A DNA stretch of 62,178 nucleotides, from the NCBI GenBank assembly GCA_031264755.1, contig JAISDO010000002.1:1-62178 (forward strand), written 5' to 3'. Of the stretch, positions 17,333 through 27,027 are shown piece by piece (position 1 is the stretch's first letter; the number at the start of each line of letters is the position of its first letter). A program made the translations under genes and the position numbers. The notes below the pieces were generated by a model. It searched no databases, was not told where the DNA came from, and was given only the letters and a program-made list of their open reading frames with translations. Source of the stretch: Clostridiales bacterium. Its GTDB lineage: Bacteria > Bacillota_A > Clostridia > Christensenellales > Pumilibacteraceae.

Positions 17333-18865
17333 CTACTGGAGTGCTTGTTTGCATTCACGAAGTATATCCACTCTAGCATACAATATTGACAACTCTTGGA
17401 GATTGTAAGTATCTTGAGTATAGTTGAGCGCTTGCAATACTCGTTGAGGCTTGTCTGTAAGAAAAGGAACCAATTGTTCGGTAGCTACTCTTATAGATTG
17501 CAACAAGTTGTACAATACCGCTTTCAATCTCAACTTGGCATTGTCTTGCTTAGCTAGTATCCATGGTCTAGTATCATCTATATACTTGTTAGCAACTATA
17601 CACAAGTTGATTATGCTCTCTAGAGCTTTGCTAATATTGAGAGTATCTACATATTGGTCCACGGTACTAGGTATGTCATTGATTAGTTGTATAAGTGTGT
17701 TGTCTACCTTGTCTACTTGTATATCCTGACTATTGACAACTCCACCAAAATTTTGTCTAGCCATAGCAAAAGTCCTAGACACCAAGTTGCCATATATATT
17801 AACTAGATCATTGTTGTATCTAGTCAAGAACAATTCAAGGCTATAAGTCCCATCAGCCCCAAAGGGGACTTCTCTCAATAGATAATATCTAAATGCATCT
17901 AGCCCATACTTGTCCACCAATTCAAATGGATCGGCAGTATTTCCCTTGGATTTGGACATCTTGTCGCCGTCCAGCAACAACCATCCATGCCCATATACCT
18001 TGCGTGGTAGTGGCAATCCCAATGCCATCAACAATCCTGGCCATATTATAGTATGAAATCTCACAATCTCTTTGCCCACAACTTGCAAGTCAGCAGGCCA
18101 GAATTGCTCAAATCTAGACTGATCACTACTACCATACCCCAACATAGTGATATAATTGGATAGTGCATCTACCCAGACATACAGTGTATGCTTGGTATCC
18201 CAAGGCACTGGTATACCCCACTTGACATTGCTTCGGGTCACTGCCAAATCTTGCAAACCCTCTCGTATAAAGTTGACCATCTCATTGACTCTAGTTCGTG
18301 GTTGCAAAAAGTCCGTATTGGTCAACAAATCAAGCAGCTTGTCACTATACTTAGACAAAGCAAAAAAATAACAATCTTCGGACGAGTCTATCACAATACG
18401 TTTGCAATCAGGGCAACACCCTTCACTAAGTTGTGACTCAGTCCAAAAAGACTCACATGGCACACAGTACTTGCCTTCGTATTTGGACTTGTAGATATCT
18501 CCTTGTTGGTACAATCTTGCAAATATATCTTGCACTGACTTGCAATGATAGTCATCAGTGGTGCGTACAAAGATATCATAGTTGACGTCCAATAGCTTCC
18601 ACAGTTGCTTGATATTGGTAGCTCTCTCGTCTAAGTGAGTTTGTGGATCTAGACCTTTGGACGCTGCTACATCAGCTACCTTTTGACCATGCTCATCTGT
18701 ACCCGTTCCAAATACGACTTGATATCCTTTGTGCCTTTTGTACCTAGCTAAGGCGTCACAGTTGACTGTAGTATAACAATGCCCTATGTGCCAATTGCCA
18801 CTAGGATAATATATAGGCGTTGTAATATAATATGTCTTTTGTTTTTGAGTTGTTAAGTTGTTCAC
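17333..18865 (-). CDS. metG: Methionyl-tRNA synthetase
   Basis: 510 residues, a short form without the C-terminal dimerisation domain. It charges tRNA-Met. HIGH-type motif: NWHIGHCYTT near residue 25. KMSKS motif: GDKMSKSKGN near 290. A four-cysteine zinc site is in CVPCESFWTESQLSEGCCPDC. The ORF is open to 19030, but I place the start at a GTG at 18865 with AAGG eight bases upstream; the protein then begins NNLTTQKQKTYYITTPIYY, as in relatives. A predicted start at ATG 18892 would sit inside the leader structure. First gene of the metG-tatD-HAD operon. Confidence 0.93.
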   Translation of the reverse strand: MNNLTTQKQKTYYITTPIYYPSGNWHIGHCYTTVNCDALARYKRHKGYQVVFGTGTDEHGQKVADVAASKGLDPQTHLDERATNIKQLWKLLDVNYDIFVRTTDDYHCKSVQDIFARLYQQGDIYKSKYEGKYCVPCESFWTESQLSEGCCPDCKRIVIDSSEDCYFFALSKYSDKLLDLLTNTDFLQPRTRVNEMVNFIREGLQDLAVTRSNVKWGIPVPWDTKHTLYVWVDALSNYITMLGYGSSDQSRFEQFWPADLQVVGKEIVRFHTIIWPGLLMALGLPLPRKVYGHGWLLLDGDKMSKSKGNTADPFELVDKYGLDAFRYYLLREVPFGADGTYSLELFLTRYNNDLVNIYGNLVSRTFAMARQNFGGVVNSQDIQVDKVDNTLIQLINDIPSTVDQYVDTLNISKALESIINLCIVANKYIDDTRPWILAKQDNAKLRLKAVLYNLLQSIRVATEQLVPFLTDKPQRVLQALNYTQDTYNLQELSILYARVDILRECKQALQ

Positions 18866-18907
18866 AATATTCACCTTCAAGCAGAACCTCATGTTTGAGC
18901 AAGTTAT

Positions 18908-19001
18908 GATGCAACAAGACTCAAACAAATATCTTCCAACAACTATATTATACCATATTATGCCGATACAAGATAGTCTTGTTGCATCAAAACTATCTTG
19001 T
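18908..19001 (-). promoter_or_regulatory. metG leader: extended -10 promoter flanked by overlapping inverted repeats
   Basis: TGGTATAAT on the minus strand (18947-18955) is an extended -10. Two inverted repeats surround it: GATGCAACAAGAC at 18908-18920 and its perfect complement at 18976-18988, and ACAAGATAGT at 18968-18977 with its complement at 18992-19001. The two pairings share bases, so they exclude each other. No T-box sequence was seen. Confidence 0.5.
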
Positions 19002-19060
19002 ATATTTCTATCTATGCACCAACCACACATGTATATGTTGTATTAGTGAGGTACATTTAG

Positions 19061-19513
19061 CTACAATCTTCCATCTAGAGTCTTGCCAAATTTATCTTCA
19101 AATTCTTTTAGGGTGGATATCAACAGAGCTACAGAATCATTAGATCTAGTGGCAAAATCTAATATTATATTTTTTGTGGTGCTTGTAGATAGTATATGGG
19201 CTGATACACTCACCTTGAGATTGTCTATGCATAGACACTTATTGCCACCACAATCAAAAAAACCTATCTCAAAACATATATTGCGTTTGTGTCCATAGCA
19301 TGTCTTCGTCCAACTATCTTTGTACAACTCTATATAGTTAAAAAACCCAACCATTACCCAACCGTCTGCCTCTCTAAAAGAGGCATTAATGCTATTTTCT
19401 ATCAATCTTAGCACTACATTGTTGTTGTCTTTGTGTTGCTTACGTTGTTTCTCTAATATGTGGTAGTTGCGAGAATAAAAACACGGATCCAATTCAAAAA
19501 CCAACCTATCCAT
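19061..19513 (-). CDS. Hypothetical protein
   Basis: 150 residues, soluble, no signal peptide. It has a basic N-terminal third (HILEKQRKQHKDNNN), a central aromatic and glycine-rich part (EADGWVMVGFFNYIELY), two cysteine pairs (CGGNKCLC) and a helical acidic C-terminus (STLKEFEDKFGKTLDG). No family recognised. It stands alone between metG and a 450-nt gap; CAGTCACCCCTAAAT upstream gives no clear ribosome site. Confidence 0.5.
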   Translation of the reverse strand: MDRLVFELDPCFYSRNYHILEKQRKQHKDNNNVVLRLIENSINASFREADGWVMVGFFNYIELYKDSWTKTCYGHKRNICFEIGFFDCGGNKCLCIDNLKVSVSAHILSTSTTKNIILDFATRSNDSVALLISTLKEFEDKFGKTLDGRL

Positions 19514-19812
19514 CAGTCACCCCTAAATATACTCAATTAATTATGCTGTAGTTGCAATGGGACAATGCTTGATTATGTGTCAATATATCACATTAATTCA
19601 ACCGAGTATACACACCTATTGCTTGTGATCACGGTATACCTTGCCAACACATACTGTGACAACCAACATCTATACTCATTATCCATTATGGCTATTGTAG
19701 TATATATTGCGACTGTGGTCAATAGAGGCAACACAGTTGACAATGTCAATCTTTTACATAGATTATTGATGTATTTGATGTAAATTTTTGGTCAATGATT
19801 TGCATGATTAAG

Positions 19813-19920
19813 GCAACCAAATGTACATACAATAGGCTGTTTTTGCCTATATTTAGCAACTTTGGTATCAATACAATACGACCAAATTGGTATGGTTGTG
19901 TGTCAATATCATTTGGTTGC
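19813..19920. other. Intergenic region with nested inverted repeats
   Basis: The 19514-19966 gap has no convincing gene. Within it, GCAACCAAAT (19813-19822) pairs with ATTTGGTTGC (19911-19920) and encloses two small hairpins, ATAGGC/GCCTAT (about 19832-19849) and TTTGGT/ACCAAA (19861-19886). This makes a possible three-way junction on either strand, downstream of the YitT gene. Confidence 0.3.
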
Positions 19921-19966
19921 ATATATATTGTTAGTTACACATGTTTTTGTCAATATACGACATCAA

Positions 19967-20854
19967 TCACAGTCCACTCTTGGTAGATGCAATAGAACCA
20001 AATCTATTGCCATACACATTGTACACATTGGACTGTATACTAAAAGCACAATCAAACTCTCTTAGTATTTTTTGCATATGTGGTATCTCTCTACGACGCA
20101 CAATACACATTATAATATACCTATCTGTATTGCTATACGCACCCTTAGCGGGTATAAGCGTAACACCCCTCTCCACATGCTTGTATATTGCTTGCTTGAC
20201 ATCGTCCGGTTTGTCTGTGATTATCTCGTACTTAGCCGCAGATTTGAATCCTGCCATAACACTGTCTACTACTCTACTAGACACAAATGACATAAGTATT
20301 GACAATATTGCAGGTTCTATACCTCTATTGTAGACAAAGATTGATATGATAGCGACAACAACATTGGTAGCAAACACAAACCAAGTAATATTGATATGAG
20401 TATTTTTTTTGTATAGTGCGGCAGCTATAAAGTCTGTACCACCTAGGCTTGCTGCCAACTTAAATATAAAAGCAACAGCAACCCCGTCTAGAGCACCGCC
20501 GGCTATCACTACAAGTATGCTTTGGTCAGGTTTGTATACAGGAAAATCCATAACATCCAACAACAACAACGCAACCGAAAACGTAATCACCGCCAATATT
20601 GACTTGGCAGTAAACTCTCCTCCAAGCACAAATATTGACATGATTACTAGAGGCAGATTGAGTACTGCTATCATTATACCGGCGTTGACGCCTGTAGAGT
20701 ATTGTAGCATGGTGGCTATCCCACTGAGCCCACCGGGAGCAAAGTCTGTAGGTATAACAAAAGAGTGTATCACAATTGAGGATACAACACATAGACACAC
20801 TATAGTAGGATAACTCAGTATCCTCTTTGTACGTTCATTCAGTTTGTTGAGCAT
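19967..20854 (-). CDS. YitT family membrane protein
   Basis: 295 residues with five or six membrane helices in the first 200 (first at about 14-32) and a cytoplasmic C-terminal DUF2179 domain (YEIITDKPDDVKQAIYKHVERGVTLIPAKGAYSNTDRYIIMCIVRRREI). APGGLSGIA near residue 40 is characteristic of the family. The function of the family is not established. The gene follows accA in the same direction after a ~135-nt gap, so it may be cotranscribed with the fab/acc operon. Confidence 0.85.
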   Translation of the reverse strand: MLNKLNERTKRILSYPTIVCLCVVSSIVIHSFVIPTDFAPGGLSGIATMLQYSTGVNAGIMIAVLNLPLVIMSIFVLGGEFTAKSILAVITFSVALLLLDVMDFPVYKPDQSILVVIAGGALDGVAVAFIFKLAASLGGTDFIAAALYKKNTHINITWFVFATNVVVAIISIFVYNRGIEPAILSILMSFVSSRVVDSVMAGFKSAAKYEIITDKPDDVKQAIYKHVERGVTLIPAKGAYSNTDRYIIMCIVRRREIPHMQKILREFDCAFSIQSNVYNVYGNRFGSIASTKSGL

Positions 20855-20989
20855 TAGATTGACTCTACTACATATTTGATAATTGTGTTATGTTGTTATT
20901 GAGGTCTTCAAGAGATCGTATTAAAGATTGACAATTGTCATCAATTGGTCTACTGCCTATCAACTCAACGCTCAATCAAGGGGTAATTT

Positions 20990-21892
20990 CTAAGGTATGT
21001 CTATCACAGTGCCTATTTGTCTAAATCTATTATATCTGCCTTTCAACAAAGTCTTGATATCTAGCAACTTAAGAGTTTCTAATTTCTCTACAATTTGCTG
21101 CTTGAGTTTTGGCAATAGATCCGCTTCTTCTAGTATTATGTCATCAATGATACCAAAGTTGGCCAAGTCATTGGCGGTCAATTTGAGAGCTTGTGCTGCC
21201 TGAGCGGCTTGCGTGACATCTCTAAAGAGTATACTAGCACAACCTTCGGGTGATATTACGCTATATATGGCATTTTGCATCATCCAGACTTCGTCCGCTA
21301 CTGCCAAAGCCAATGCTCCACCACTACCACCTTCGCCTGTCAATATAGACAATATGGGAGTACGCAAAGTCGTCATTTGCATGATATTGTTAGCTATTGC
21401 ATGTCCTTGCCCTCTCTCTTCGGCTCCTACGCCACAATATGCACCGCTAGTATCTACAAAACATATAACAGGTCGCCCAAACTTTTCGGCTTGTTGCATA
21501 GCTCTGAGAGCCTTGCGATAGCCCTCAGGATGAGGTGAGCCAAAATTGCGAAGTATTCTATCTTCGGTTGTCTTACCTTTTTCTAATACAATCACTGTCA
21601 CGGCTATATCATTGAGCCACCCTATGCCTGTATTGATAGCTTTGTCATCGCCGTACGCCCTATCTCCATGCATCTCAATCCAATCAGTAATAGCATATTT
21701 GACAAAGTCATTGCCACTTATTCTGTTCTTGACATCTCTAGCCTTGCTAACTATCTCAATAGCAGTACCATTGTTGTTAGGATTGAGCCTAACTTGCAAC
21801 AACTTGGCTTGCAATTGGTTGGGTAGTTGAGCCATTTTTTTGGCTTTGCTTATAGTTTTTTTGTATAATTTGTTGGATTCTTGCTTCTTCAT
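20990..21892 (-). CDS. accA: Acetyl-CoA carboxylase carboxyltransferase subunit alpha
   Basis: 300 residues. Forms the carboxyltransferase with AccD and makes malonyl-CoA for fatty acid synthesis. Family motifs visible are DWIEMHGDRAYGDD, RNFGSPHPEGYRKALR, FVDTSGAYCGVGAEERGQ and GEGGSGGALA. Last of the acc genes, 110 nt after accD. Confidence 0.96.
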   Translation of the reverse strand: MKKQESNKLYKKTISKAKKMAQLPNQLQAKLLQVRLNPNNNGTAIEIVSKARDVKNRISGNDFVKYAITDWIEMHGDRAYGDDKAINTGIGWLNDIAVTVIVLEKGKTTEDRILRNFGSPHPEGYRKALRAMQQAEKFGRPVICFVDTSGAYCGVGAEERGQGHAIANNIMQMTTLRTPILSILTGEGGSGGALALAVADEVWMMQNAIYSVISPEGCASILFRDVTQAAQAAQALKLTANDLANFGIIDDIILEEADLLPKLKQQIVEKLETLKLLDIKTLLKGRYNRFRQIGTVIDIP

Positions 21893-22002
21893 ATCAATTA
21901 TTGCAATAAGTGCAACACAATATCTTCAACTTATGCTACTCACACATTGACCATATTATACACCGATTGCCAATTGTACATACTAACATTGCTACGATTG
22001 TC

Positions 22003-22842
22003 TCATTGTTGCCCAATTTGATTCTTGTTGCTAGTGTGCAATACCAACAACTTGATAAGCTCGGTACGCATATTGATACGCTTGACTATAATATCAACAA
22101 AACCTTTTTGCAATACAAACTCGGAAAGTTGAAAGCCTTGTGGCAATTTTTGTCTTATGGTCTGTGCAACCACACGAGGTCCAGCAAAGGCAACTATACT
22201 CTTAGGTTCGGCTATGATTATGTCCCCAAGCATGGCAAAACTTGCTGTGACACCACCTGTGGTAGGATTGGTCAAAACAGATATATACAACAACCCCTTG
22301 TCGCTATGCAGCTTGGTAGCACCACTAGTCTTGGCCATTTGCATCAGACTGAAGATACCCTCTTGCATCCTAGCCCCACCCGATGCACAAAATCCAACAA
22401 CAGGCAATCTATGTCGTGTAGCATACTCAAACAATCTAGAAATTTTTTCGCCAACAACTACACCCATACTTCCCATAAAAAAAGCAGGTTCCATAGCAAA
22501 TATACAACAACTCACGCCACCTAATACCGCTTTGCCTGTCAATACTGCGTCAACTTCACCACTATTTTTTTTGGCGGTTATCAATTTGGTATTGTAGTCT
22601 TTGAATTCTAGTGCATCATAAGATTGCATATTAGCATCAAACTCTACAAAGGTCTCATTATCCACAATGCGTTGTATACGTACACGTGCCCTTATAGATG
22701 TAGATTTGCCACATTCACACTCATGCAAATTGTCCTCAAATATTGTCAAAGGCGTCCTAAGTCCACAATCTACACACTTGTGATACTGCGTCTTGATTGG
22801 CACTTCAAGCTCTATATTAGGTTTTTTGAATGTATGCTTGAT
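22003..22842 (-). CDS. accD: Acetyl-CoA carboxylase carboxyltransferase subunit beta
   Basis: 279 residues if started at an ATC codon at 22842. The four-cysteine zinc ribbon is KCVDCGLRTPL...HECECGK near the N-terminus, and the crotonase-like core has GFCASGGARMQEG and TNPTTGGVTASFAMLGD. The only ATG/GTG/TTG choice is a GTG at 22803, which removes residues HTFKKPNIELEV that resemble the normal AccD start. A GGAGG at 22851-22855 sits eight bases before the in-frame ATC, so a rare AUC start is likely. Otherwise the 266-residue form from 22803 applies. Confidence 0.9.
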   Translation of the reverse strand: MKHTFKKPNIELEVPIKTQYHKCVDCGLRTPLTIFEDNLHECECGKSTSIRARVRIQRIVDNETFVEFDANMQSYDALEFKDYNTKLITAKKNSGEVDAVLTGKAVLGGVSCCIFAMEPAFFMGSMGVVVGEKISRLFEYATRHRLPVVGFCASGGARMQEGIFSLMQMAKTSGATKLHSDKGLLYISVLTNPTTGGVTASFAMLGDIIIAEPKSIVAFAGPRVVAQTIRQKLPQGFQLSEFVLQKGFVDIIVKRINMRTELIKLLVLHTSNKNQIGQQ

Positions 22843-22920
22843 ATCAAACGCCTCCTTTAGTCAAAGATCAAAGTAGAGATTGAGCTATATCTGTGGATCA
22901 AATAAATAAGAAGATCTCAA

Positions 22921-24261
22921 TTAGTATGTGAACTCTTTAGCTACAAAATCTGTGTAGTATTCACCACTCTTAAACAATGGATTGTCCAATATGCTCAGCT
23001 GTATCTCTATATTGGTATCTATACCTTGTATGCCCAATTCACATAGAGATGCTTTGAGCTTGTTGATAGCTTCGTCTCTAGTCTTAGCCCATACAATTAA
23101 TTTGCCTACCATACTATCATAGTACGGAGGGATAGTGTACCCTTGATACAACGCAGTATCAAATCTCACCCAAGGTCCCGCTGGATAGTTGAGATTGGTA
23201 ATCTTGCCAGCACTAGGTCTAAAACCTAATTTGGGATTCTCCGCATTGATGCGACACTCTATAGAAGCCCCTCGTGACTGTATATCACTCTGACTAATCG
23301 GTAGAGACAAACCCATAGCTATACGTATCTGTGTCTTGACTATATCTATACTTGTCACCATCTCTGTCACAGGATGCTCCACTTGCAACCGTGTGTTCAT
23401 CTCCATAAAATAAAAATTGCCCGATTTGTCCAATAGATATTCTATAGTACCCGCATTGCTATAACCTATGGATCTAGCAGCGTGAGTTGACACTTTGAAC
23501 ATTTGAGCCCGCAAACTTTTGGAGATTGTTTTGCTTGGGGTCTCTTCTATCATCTTTTGGTTGCGTCTCTGTACGCTACACTCTCTCTCACCCAATACAA
23601 CAACCTTGCCGTGTTCGTCTGCAAGTATTTGGACTTCTATATGCTTGACTGGGCTTAGGTACTTCTCTATATAGCAACCACCATCACCAAACGACTTGAG
23701 AGCTTCTTGACTAGCTTGCTCAAAAGCACTTTCAAATTCATGCTCTTTGTTGACTATCCTTATACCCTTGCCCCCCCCTCCACTTTTGGCCTTGATAAGC
23801 AACGGGAATCCTATCCGTCTAGCTTGTCGTATAGCATCTTGTTTGTCTTGCAAGACCTCCGAACCTGGCACAACAGGCACGCCCAAATCTTTCATAGTTT
23901 TGCGTGCTATATCCTTGTCGCCCATTTTGTCTATTATATCCGCATTCGGTCCTATAAATTTGATAGCGTATTCTGCACACTTTCTGGCAAATGTACTATT
24001 TTCACTAAGATATCCATAGCCTGGATGTATTGCATCCACATCCAATCTATGAGCAGCTGTAACGATTGCATTGATATTGAGATAACTGTCCTTGCTCAAC
24101 GGTCCACCTACACAGACTTTTTGGTCTGCCATATGCACATGCATAGCCTCACTATCCGCTTGGCTATATATTGCAACTGTAGATATCCCCATCTCCTTGC
24201 AAGCTCTAATAATCCGTACCGCTATCTCACCACGATTGGCAATCAAAATCTTATTAAACAT
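22921..24261 (-). CDS. accC: Biotin carboxylase subunit of acetyl-CoA carboxylase
   Basis: 446 residues. Carboxylates the biotin on AccB using ATP and bicarbonate. It starts MFNKILIANRGEIAVRIIRACKE, as in the family. The ATP-grasp loop is KSGGGGKGIRIV near residue 160, and the catalytic region contains EMNTRLQVEHPVTE near 288. accB ends 9 nt upstream; in many Bacillota fabZ lies between accB and accC, and it is absent here. Confidence 0.97.
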   Translation of the reverse strand: MFNKILIANRGEIAVRIIRACKEMGISTVAIYSQADSEAMHVHMADQKVCVGGPLSKDSYLNINAIVTAAHRLDVDAIHPGYGYLSENSTFARKCAEYAIKFIGPNADIIDKMGDKDIARKTMKDLGVPVVPGSEVLQDKQDAIRQARRIGFPLLIKAKSGGGGKGIRIVNKEHEFESAFEQASQEALKSFGDGGCYIEKYLSPVKHIEVQILADEHGKVVVLGERECSVQRRNQKMIEETPSKTISKSLRAQMFKVSTHAARSIGYSNAGTIEYLLDKSGNFYFMEMNTRLQVEHPVTEMVTSIDIVKTQIRIAMGLSLPISQSDIQSRGASIECRINAENPKLGFRPSAGKITNLNYPAGPWVRFDTALYQGYTIPPYYDSMVGKLIVWAKTRDEAINKLKASLCELGIQGIDTNIEIQLSILDNPLFKSGEYYTDFVAKEFTY

Positions 24262-24270
24262 ACAAACTAA

Positions 24271-24723
24271 TTATTTTATCTTAAACAACGGTTGACCAAA
24301 CTCTACCAATTGACCATTGGCAACTAGGATTTCTGTTATTTCACCATCTATATCTGTCACTATTTCGTTCATTGTCTTCATGGCCTCTAGTATACAAATA
24401 ACATCACCTTTGGCAATTTTTTGACCAATTTGCACAAAAGGTGGGCTATCAGGTGATGACGATATATAGAAGACTCCAACCATCTTAGCGTTGATAGTAT
24501 TCTCTTTGCCGCTCTCAACACTATCAGTCTTAACATTGGACAACGCAAGTGCGTCCACACTACTAGACATGTTAGGTATCATTGTAGATGTCCCCAAAAA
24601 ATGCTTAGCAGACTCTTTGGACAAACGTACCCGAAATCCCTCTTGTTCTATCTCTAATTCGCTCAAGCCTTGATCTATCAGGATTTTGGCTAATGTGTTG
24701 ATAAGTTTTGTATTGATATCCAT
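24271..24723 (-). CDS. accB: Biotin carboxyl carrier protein
   Basis: 150 residues from ATG 24723 (MDINTKLINTLAKILIDQGLSELEIEQEG). The C-terminal biotinyl domain has the attachment lysine in CILEAMKTMNEI; the usual motif is EAMKLMNEI or EAMKMMNEI. A flexible Ser/Asn-rich linker joins it to the N-terminal part. The start at TTG 24765 is possible but the added residues are unlike the family. Lies between fabF (53 nt) and accC (9 nt). Confidence 0.94.
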   Translation of the reverse strand: MDINTKLINTLAKILIDQGLSELEIEQEGFRVRLSKESAKHFLGTSTMIPNMSSSVDALALSNVKTDSVESGKENTINAKMVGVFYISSSPDSPPFVQIGQKIAKGDVICILEAMKTMNEIVTDIDGEITEILVANGQLVEFGQPLFKIK

Positions 24724-24776
24724 ATGATTACTCAAGCCCAAAATATAGTTTGTATATTTGTGCAATGCACCCGACT

Positions 24777-26015
24777 TTATACTTTTTTGAATGCTATGAC
24801 TGCGTTGTGTCCACCAAAACCCAAACTATTAGAGATGGCATAATCTACAGACTGTACTCTAGAATTGTTAGGGATACAATCTAGATCGCAATCTTGATCT
24901 GGTGTACCATAATTGATCGTTGGAGGCAATATCCCATGTTGCAAACTCATCACACATGCTATAGCCTCAGCTGCTCCAGTTGCACCCAACATATGACCAT
25001 GCATAGACTTGGTGCTACTTATTGCTATATCCATCGCTTGAGACCCAAAAGCGGTCTTGATAGCAGCAGTCTCTGTCTTGTCATTGAGTGTTGTACTAGT
25101 ACCATGTGCGTTGATGTATACCTTGTGAGTTTTATCAATACCTGCTTGAGTTTTGACTTGTGTTATGGCTTGAGATCCACTAAAAGCATCTGGGGAGGGT
25201 GCCGTTATGTGATAAGCATCACACGTATTGCCATATGCTACTATCTCGCCAAGTATCTTTGCACCACGTGCCTTAGCATGCTGATACTCTTCTAAGATCA
25301 ACATACCCGCTCCTTCGCCTATTACAAACCCATCTCTATCCTTGTCAAAAGGTCTGCATGCAGTATTGGGATCTGGATTGGCACTCAATGCCATACAATT
25401 GATAAAACCTGCCAAAGCCAACCCACACAGTGGAGCTTCGCTACCCCCAGTGATTATTGCATCAGCATAGTCGTATTTGATAGCTCTGTATGCTTCGCCT
25501 ATACTATGAGTAGATGTGGCACAAGCACTTACAATAGGTAGATTGACACCTTTGGCACCATACTTGATAGCTATCAATCCTGATGCTATATTGGGTATCA
25601 TCATAGGTATAAAGTAAGGAGACACTCTACTAGGACCTTTTTGCAACAACAAATCGTGATTGGCAATAAGTGTGTTAATACCGCCTATTCCGCTCCCTAC
25701 ATATACCCCCAATCTGTTGACGTCTACATTGCCAACTATACCACTTTGTGAGACTGCCTGATGTGCAGCGACCAAGGCATACGATGCATACAAATCATTG
25801 CGACGCAATTCGGCAGGCTGTAGTATATCTTTGGCATCAAAACTTTTGACTTCGGCACCAATTTTGACTTTGTAATCAGTAGTGTCAAATTTGCTAAGCT
25901 TAGCTATACCACTCTTACCATTGATCAAACTATCCCAAAATAAGTCTACACTATTACCTATTGGGCTAACTACCCCCATACCGGTGACCACTACTCGCCT
26001 TGTACGATCGCTCAC
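24777..26015 (-). CDS. fabF: Beta-ketoacyl-ACP synthase II
   Basis: 412 residues. Elongating condensing enzyme of type II fatty acid synthesis. The Cys-His-His triad is visible: the nucleophile in VSACATSTHSIGEAY near 165, then NAHGTSTTLND near 300 and KSMHGHMLGA near 335. The C-terminal NSLGFGGHNA is typical. A 160-nt gap separates it from fabG upstream. Confidence 0.97.
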   Translation of the reverse strand: MSDRTRRVVVTGMGVVSPIGNSVDLFWDSLINGKSGIAKLSKFDTTDYKVKIGAEVKSFDAKDILQPAELRRNDLYASYALVAAHQAVSQSGIVGNVDVNRLGVYVGSGIGGINTLIANHDLLLQKGPSRVSPYFIPMMIPNIASGLIAIKYGAKGVNLPIVSACATSTHSIGEAYRAIKYDYADAIITGGSEAPLCGLALAGFINCMALSANPDPNTACRPFDKDRDGFVIGEGAGMLILEEYQHAKARGAKILGEIVAYGNTCDAYHITAPSPDAFSGSQAITQVKTQAGIDKTHKVYINAHGTSTTLNDKTETAAIKTAFGSQAMDIAISSTKSMHGHMLGATGAAEAIACVMSLQHGILPPTINYGTPDQDCDLDCIPNNSRVQSVDYAISNSLGFGGHNAVIAFKKV

Positions 26016-26174
26016 ACTACACCCTTCCCTTAATATTTTGATGATTTGATTAGTCGGCTAAGCAGCCAACCAAATATTGCACTACATCTAGCATGCTAGT
26101 ATATCTTGCAACATAAGTTGATATATGTTGTATAGACTAGATTGACCCAAACAAAATGTTTGCTCACACAACAA

Positions 26175-26936
26175 CTATAGTGTCAATCCGCCATCTACAC
26201 GCAACACTTGTCCAGTAATATAGCTTGCTTTGTCACTAGCCAAAAACACAATAAGATTGGCAACATCCTCTACAGTACCCATGCGTCTCAACGGGATACT
26301 AGCAATTGCCTTGTCTTTGAGCTCTTGACTAAGAGTGTCTGTCATCTGTGTTGCCACAAATCCAGGTGCAACCGCATTGCATGTGATGCCCCTACTACCC
26401 AACTCTTTGGCAATAGACTTGGTCAAACCTATCAATCCAGACTTGCTACTACTATAATTAGCTTGTCCCGCATTACCATCCAACCCTGATATGCTAGACA
26501 CATTGACTATACGTCCACTGCGATTCTTGACAAATTGCGGATAGAGATGCTTGATAGTGTTAAAAGCACCTTTGAGATTGATATCTACCACATCATCCCA
26601 ATCTTGTTCGGTCATTTGCAATATCAGCTTGTCACGTGTTATGCCCGCATTGTTGACAAGTATATCCACTCTAGTCCAATCGTTGAGTATAGTCTTGATA
26701 GTCTCTTGACAAGCACCAAAACAAGATATATCACACTGATATATCTTGGCTTTGCCACCATTGGCGACAATACTATCCAAAGTACTGTTGGCCCCCGAAG
26801 TATCAGCACCATACACTATGGCGACACTAGCACCATGCCTTGCCAAGTGCATTGCGGTACTAGCGCCTATGCCACGGCTACCACCAGTGACAATGGCTAC
26901 CTTGTCTTGTAGATTAATACAATTGTTATTAAGCAT
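26175..26936 (-). CDS. fabG: 3-oxoacyl-ACP reductase
   Basis: 253 residues of the short-chain dehydrogenase family, NADPH-dependent. The cofactor motif is VTGGSRGIGAS near 16-26, NNAGITRDKL follows, and the catalytic Ser-Tyr-Lys are in VSSISGLDGNAGQANYSSSK. The C-terminal ITGQVLRVDGGLTL is typical. It lies between fabD and fabF in the usual order. Confidence 0.97.
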   Translation of the reverse strand: MLNNNCINLQDKVAIVTGGSRGIGASTAMHLARHGASVAIVYGADTSGANSTLDSIVANGGKAKIYQCDISCFGACQETIKTILNDWTRVDILVNNAGITRDKLILQMTEQDWDDVVDINLKGAFNTIKHLYPQFVKNRSGRIVNVSSISGLDGNAGQANYSSSKSGLIGLTKSIAKELGSRGITCNAVAPGFVATQMTDTLSQELKDKAIASIPLRRMGTVEDVANLIVFLASDKASYITGQVLRVDGGLTL

Positions 26937-27027
26937 AATATCTCTATACTCGTATGTAGATTGTCTACTACATAGAGTCTACAACAACTACATCATATCA
27001 AATAATAGTTGCCAATTCAGGTTGTGA

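Noticed and set aside
18866..19020. T-box riboswitch in the metG leader
   Set aside because: No T-box consensus or specifier stem recognised; the leader after the -10 is too short.
18866..19030. Long metG N-terminal extension
   Set aside because: The extra residues have no family match and would cover the promoter and inverted repeats; a GTG with a good ribosome site at 18865 gives the normal N-terminus.
19565..19986. Plus-strand ORFs of 63-72 codons in the gap before yitT
   Set aside because: No ribosome sites, odd composition, and one runs into the yitT gene antisense.
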